Made by a program: the position numbers and the translations under genes
NCBI GenBank assembly: GCA_013297545.1
Contig: JAAFHH010000043.1
Location: forward strand, 4,302 to 12,591
DNA: 8,290 nucleotides
Origin: Alphaproteobacteria bacterium
GTDB lineage: Bacteria; Pseudomonadota; Alphaproteobacteria; Elsterales; Elsteraceae
Direction of reading: 5' to 3'
Notes under the pieces: generated by a model
The model's database searches: none
What the model saw: only the letters and a program-made list of their open reading frames with translations
Told to the model about the DNA's origin: nothing
Part shown: positions 6,413 to 8,290 of the stretch, piece by piece
Layout: each line of letters opens with the position of its first letter
How positions within the stretch are numbered: the first letter of the stretch is position 1

Positions 6413-7666
6413 ATGCAACTCGGGGTGATCGCGGACGACTTCACGGGGGCGAGCGATGTGGCCAACAGCTTGGCACAGGGCGGGCTTTCGACGATCCAAC
6501 TGATCGGCGTGCCGTCAGGCCCAGCGCCCGCCACGCAAGCAGCGGTGATCGCGCTGAAGTCGCGCTCGATCCCAGCGGCTGACGCCGTCGCCCAATCGCT
6601 GGCGGCGGCTGAGTGGCTGACCCGCGCGGGCTGCGCGCGGATCTTGTTCAAAGTCTGCTCGACGTTTGATTCCACCCCGGCAGGCAACATCGGTCAGGTG
6701 GGCGAAGCGCTGCTGCGCCACCTCAAGGCCCCGCACGCCGTGGTGTGCCCGGTGTTTCCGCGCCTCGGCCGCAGTTTGTTCCAAGGCCACTTGTTCGTGG
6801 GCGACCGGTTGCTGAACCAATCGGGCCTGGAGCACCACCCGCTCAACCCGATGACCGACCCCGACATCCGCCGCTGGCTGCGCTTGCAGACGGGTCTAGG
6901 CGTTGGCCATGTGCCGATGAAGGTCGTCGCTGCTGGCGCACCCGCGATTGCCGACGCCGTGCGCGCGGGCGCTGCGGCGGGCCAGCCGTTCATGGTCGTC
7001 GATGCGGTGGCCGACGGCGACTTGATGGTGATTGGGGCGGCCGTGCGCGACGACGCGCTGGTCATTGGCGGCTCCGGCATTGCGCTTGGGATGGCGGCGG
7101 CCTTGCGCCAGGGCTCGGCCCCGGGTGCGGCCGTGCTGGCACCGGAGCGGGCTGCGGCCGTTGTGCTGTCGGGGTCCTGTTCGCCGATGTCGAACCAGCA
7201 GATCGCAGCCTACGCCGCCGATCATCCGGCCTTGCGCGTTGATCCTGCCGATCTGCTGTCGGGTGCTGTGACGGCTGCCAGTGCGGTTGACTTCTTGTTG
7301 GCGCACATCGACCAGGTGCCGGCGCTCTACACGACCGCTGCCCCCGATGCGGTGGCGGCGACGCAAGCGGCCCACGGTGGTGCGGAAATCGCCGGGCGCA
7401 TTGAGGCGTTCTTTGGCGCGGTCGCGCGCGGCCTGGTCGCGGGCGGCGTGCGCCACATCGTGGTCGGCGGCGGCGAGACCTCGGGCGCTGTGGTCTCCGC
7501 GCTTGACGTGTCGGGCCTGCGCATCGGCGTGGAGATCGCCGCCGGCGTGCCAGCACTGGAGGAATTCGGCGCCCGCGGGCTTCGCTTCGCGCTCAAGTCC
7601 GGCAATTTCGGCACGGTTGATTTCTACCGCCGGGCCGTGGCCACCCTCGCGGGATCAGCGCCATGA
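6413..7666 (+). CDS. otnK: 3-oxo-tetronate kinase (DUF1537 four-carbon acid sugar kinase)
   Basis: 417 residues, normal for the family. It phosphorylates a four-carbon acid sugar with ATP; with an OtnC-type gene directly downstream, the substrate is most likely 3-oxo-tetronate, giving 3-oxo-tetronate 4-phosphate. Seen: the N-terminal substrate-domain motif IADDFTGASDVANS at 6-19, KVCSTFDSTPAGNIG at 80-94, FPRLGRSLFQGHLFVG at 115-130, and in the C-terminal nucleotide domain IGGSGIALG at 218-226, SGSCSPMSNQQI at 253-264, VGGGETSGAV at 351-360 and KSGNFG at 395-400. AGGGGA (6403-6408) precedes the ATG. The stop overlaps the otnC start as ATGA, so the pair forms an operon. D-threonate or D-erythronate kinases share this fold; the neighbour decides for OtnK. 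Confidence 0.9.
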   Translation: MQLGVIADDFTGASDVANSLAQGGLSTIQLIGVPSGPAPATQAAVIALKSRSIPAADAVAQSLAAAEWLTRAGCARILFKVCSTFDSTPAGNIGQVGEALLRHLKAPHAVVCPVFPRLGRSLFQGHLFVGDRLLNQSGLEHHPLNPMTDPDIRRWLRLQTGLGVGHVPMKVVAAGAPAIADAVRAGAAAGQPFMVVDAVADGDLMVIGAAVRDDALVIGGSGIALGMAAALRQGSAPGAAVLAPERAAAVVLSGSCSPMSNQQIAAYAADHPALRVDPADLLSGAVTAASAVDFLLAHIDQVPALYTTAAPDAVAATQAAHGGAEIAGRIEAFFGAVARGLVAGGVRHIVVGGGETSGAVVSALDVSGLRIGVEIAAGVPALEEFGARGLRFALKSGNFGTVDFYRRAVATLAGSAP

Positions 7667-8290
7667 CGGCGGCGGGCTTGCGCGATCAGATGGTCGCCCA
7701 CGGCCGCTCCCTCTATGAGCGCGGTCTCGCCCATGGCAGTTCGGGCAATTTGAGTGCCCGGCTCGACGATGGATTTCTGGTCACGCCCACCAATGTCTGC
7801 CTCGGCCGGCTCGACCCCGCGCGGATTTCGCTGCTGGACAGCGCCGGGCGCCACATCGCCGGTGATCCGCCGTCGAAAGAGGCGTTCTTGCATGTCTCGC
7901 TCTACGCCAAGCGCCCGCAGGCGCGCGGCATCGTGCATCTGCACTGCACCCACGCGGTGGCGGTGTCGTGCTTGTGCCATGCGGACCCGACCAACGTGCT
8001 GCCGGCGATCACCGCGTATCACGTGATGAAAGTCGGCCGGCTGCCGCTGGTGCCTTACTATCCGCCGGGCGACGTGGCACTGGCCGACGCGGTTGCGGCG
8101 CAGGCAGAACACCACCGCGCCATGCTGCTGGCGAACCACGGGCCGGTTGTCTCCGCTAAGTCTCTCGATGACGCGGTCTACGCGGCTGAAGAGTTGGAGG
8201 AGACAGCGAAACTCTTCCTGCTGCTGCGCGGTGCGCAGACTCAGTTCTTGTCCGCGACCGCAGTGGCAGAGCTGGAGGCGCGGTTCCAGC
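7663..8290 (+). CDS. otnC: 3-oxo-tetronate 4-phosphate decarboxylase (class II aldolase family), 3' end beyond window
   Basis: 209 residues are visible, nearly all of a protein of usual length a little over 210. It decarboxylates 3-oxo-tetronate 4-phosphate to dihydroxyacetone phosphate, completing the step begun by OtnK. Seen: SSGNLSAR at 26-33 and TPTN at 41-44 (phosphate and substrate loops of the class II aldolase fold), Glu73 in SKEAFLH as catalytic acid/base, the metal ligands His92 and His94 in VHLHCTH, and His159 in LANHGPVV. The start ATG at 7663 shares ATGA with the otnK stop, so translation is coupled. Relatives include L-fuculose-phosphate and L-ribulose-phosphate 4-epimerase/aldolases, but the position after otnK favours OtnC. 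The dehydrogenase and isomerase of the pathway are not in the window. Confidence 0.88.
   Translation, partial: MTAAGLRDQMVAHGRSLYERGLAHGSSGNLSARLDDGFLVTPTNVCLGRLDPARISLLDSAGRHIAGDPPSKEAFLHVSLYAKRPQARGIVHLHCTHAVAVSCLCHADPTNVLPAITAYHVMKVGRLPLVPYYPPGDVALADAVAAQAEHHRAMLLANHGPVVSAKSLDDAVYAAEELEETAKLFLLLRGAQTQFLSATAVAELEARFQ

Noticed and set aside
6289..6690. Small frames 6289-6582 plus and 6307-6690 minus over the otnK upstream region
   Set aside because: They overlap the well-supported otnK start and the antitoxin promoter, and have no recognisable protein motif.
7624..8139. 171-codon minus-strand frame opposite otnC
   Set aside because: The plus strand carries the class II aldolase metal ligands and motifs in order; this frame is its shadow.

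Overview
The window reads as chromosomal DNA of a high-GC proteobacterium. The catabolic genes at both ends are strongly G+C-rich (48 of 60 bases at 7081-7140), and the gene families present (MocR regulator, N-acyl-D-amino-acid deacylase, OtnK/OtnC, RES/Xre toxin-antitoxin) are all common in Proteobacteria. A closer placement (alpha- or beta-proteobacterium) is a guess. No RNA gene, insertion sequence or CRISPR array was found.

Left flank (1-2189): the 5' part of an N-acyl-D-amino-acid deacylase gene runs leftward off the window. It is divergent from a complete MocR-type regulator (GntR-like winged helix fused to a PLP aminotransferase-like domain). The 111-bp divergent intergenic region holds a perfect 13-bp palindrome and a repeat of its half site, the kind of site expected for a MocR protein.

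Middle (2224-6270, all leftward): four genes in one direction. In transcription order they are an Xre/MbcA/ParS-type antitoxin, a RES-domain toxin (4-bp overlap), an unrecognised protein with four N-terminal cysteines, and a roughly 708-residue TPR protein. The TPR protein overlaps the cysteine-protein gene and probably starts at TTG. It carries 102-bp tandem repeats that are almost identical at DNA level. Part of this block, mainly the cysteine-protein gene and the 5' half of the TPR gene, is clearly poorer in G+C (24 of 60 bases at 4741-4800). The block therefore looks like an accessory cassette lying between two metabolic modules. The cysteine-protein/TPR pair next to a toxin-antitoxin locus is the best candidate here for something undescribed.

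Right flank (6413-8290): otnK (DUF1537 four-carbon acid sugar kinase) and otnC (class II aldolase-type decarboxylase, cut by the window end) overlap by ATGA. Together they would convert 3-oxo-tetronate to dihydroxyacetone phosphate. The otnK upstream region contains ACTGGAC, also present in the palindrome upstream of mocR, so the MocR protein may control both metabolic modules.
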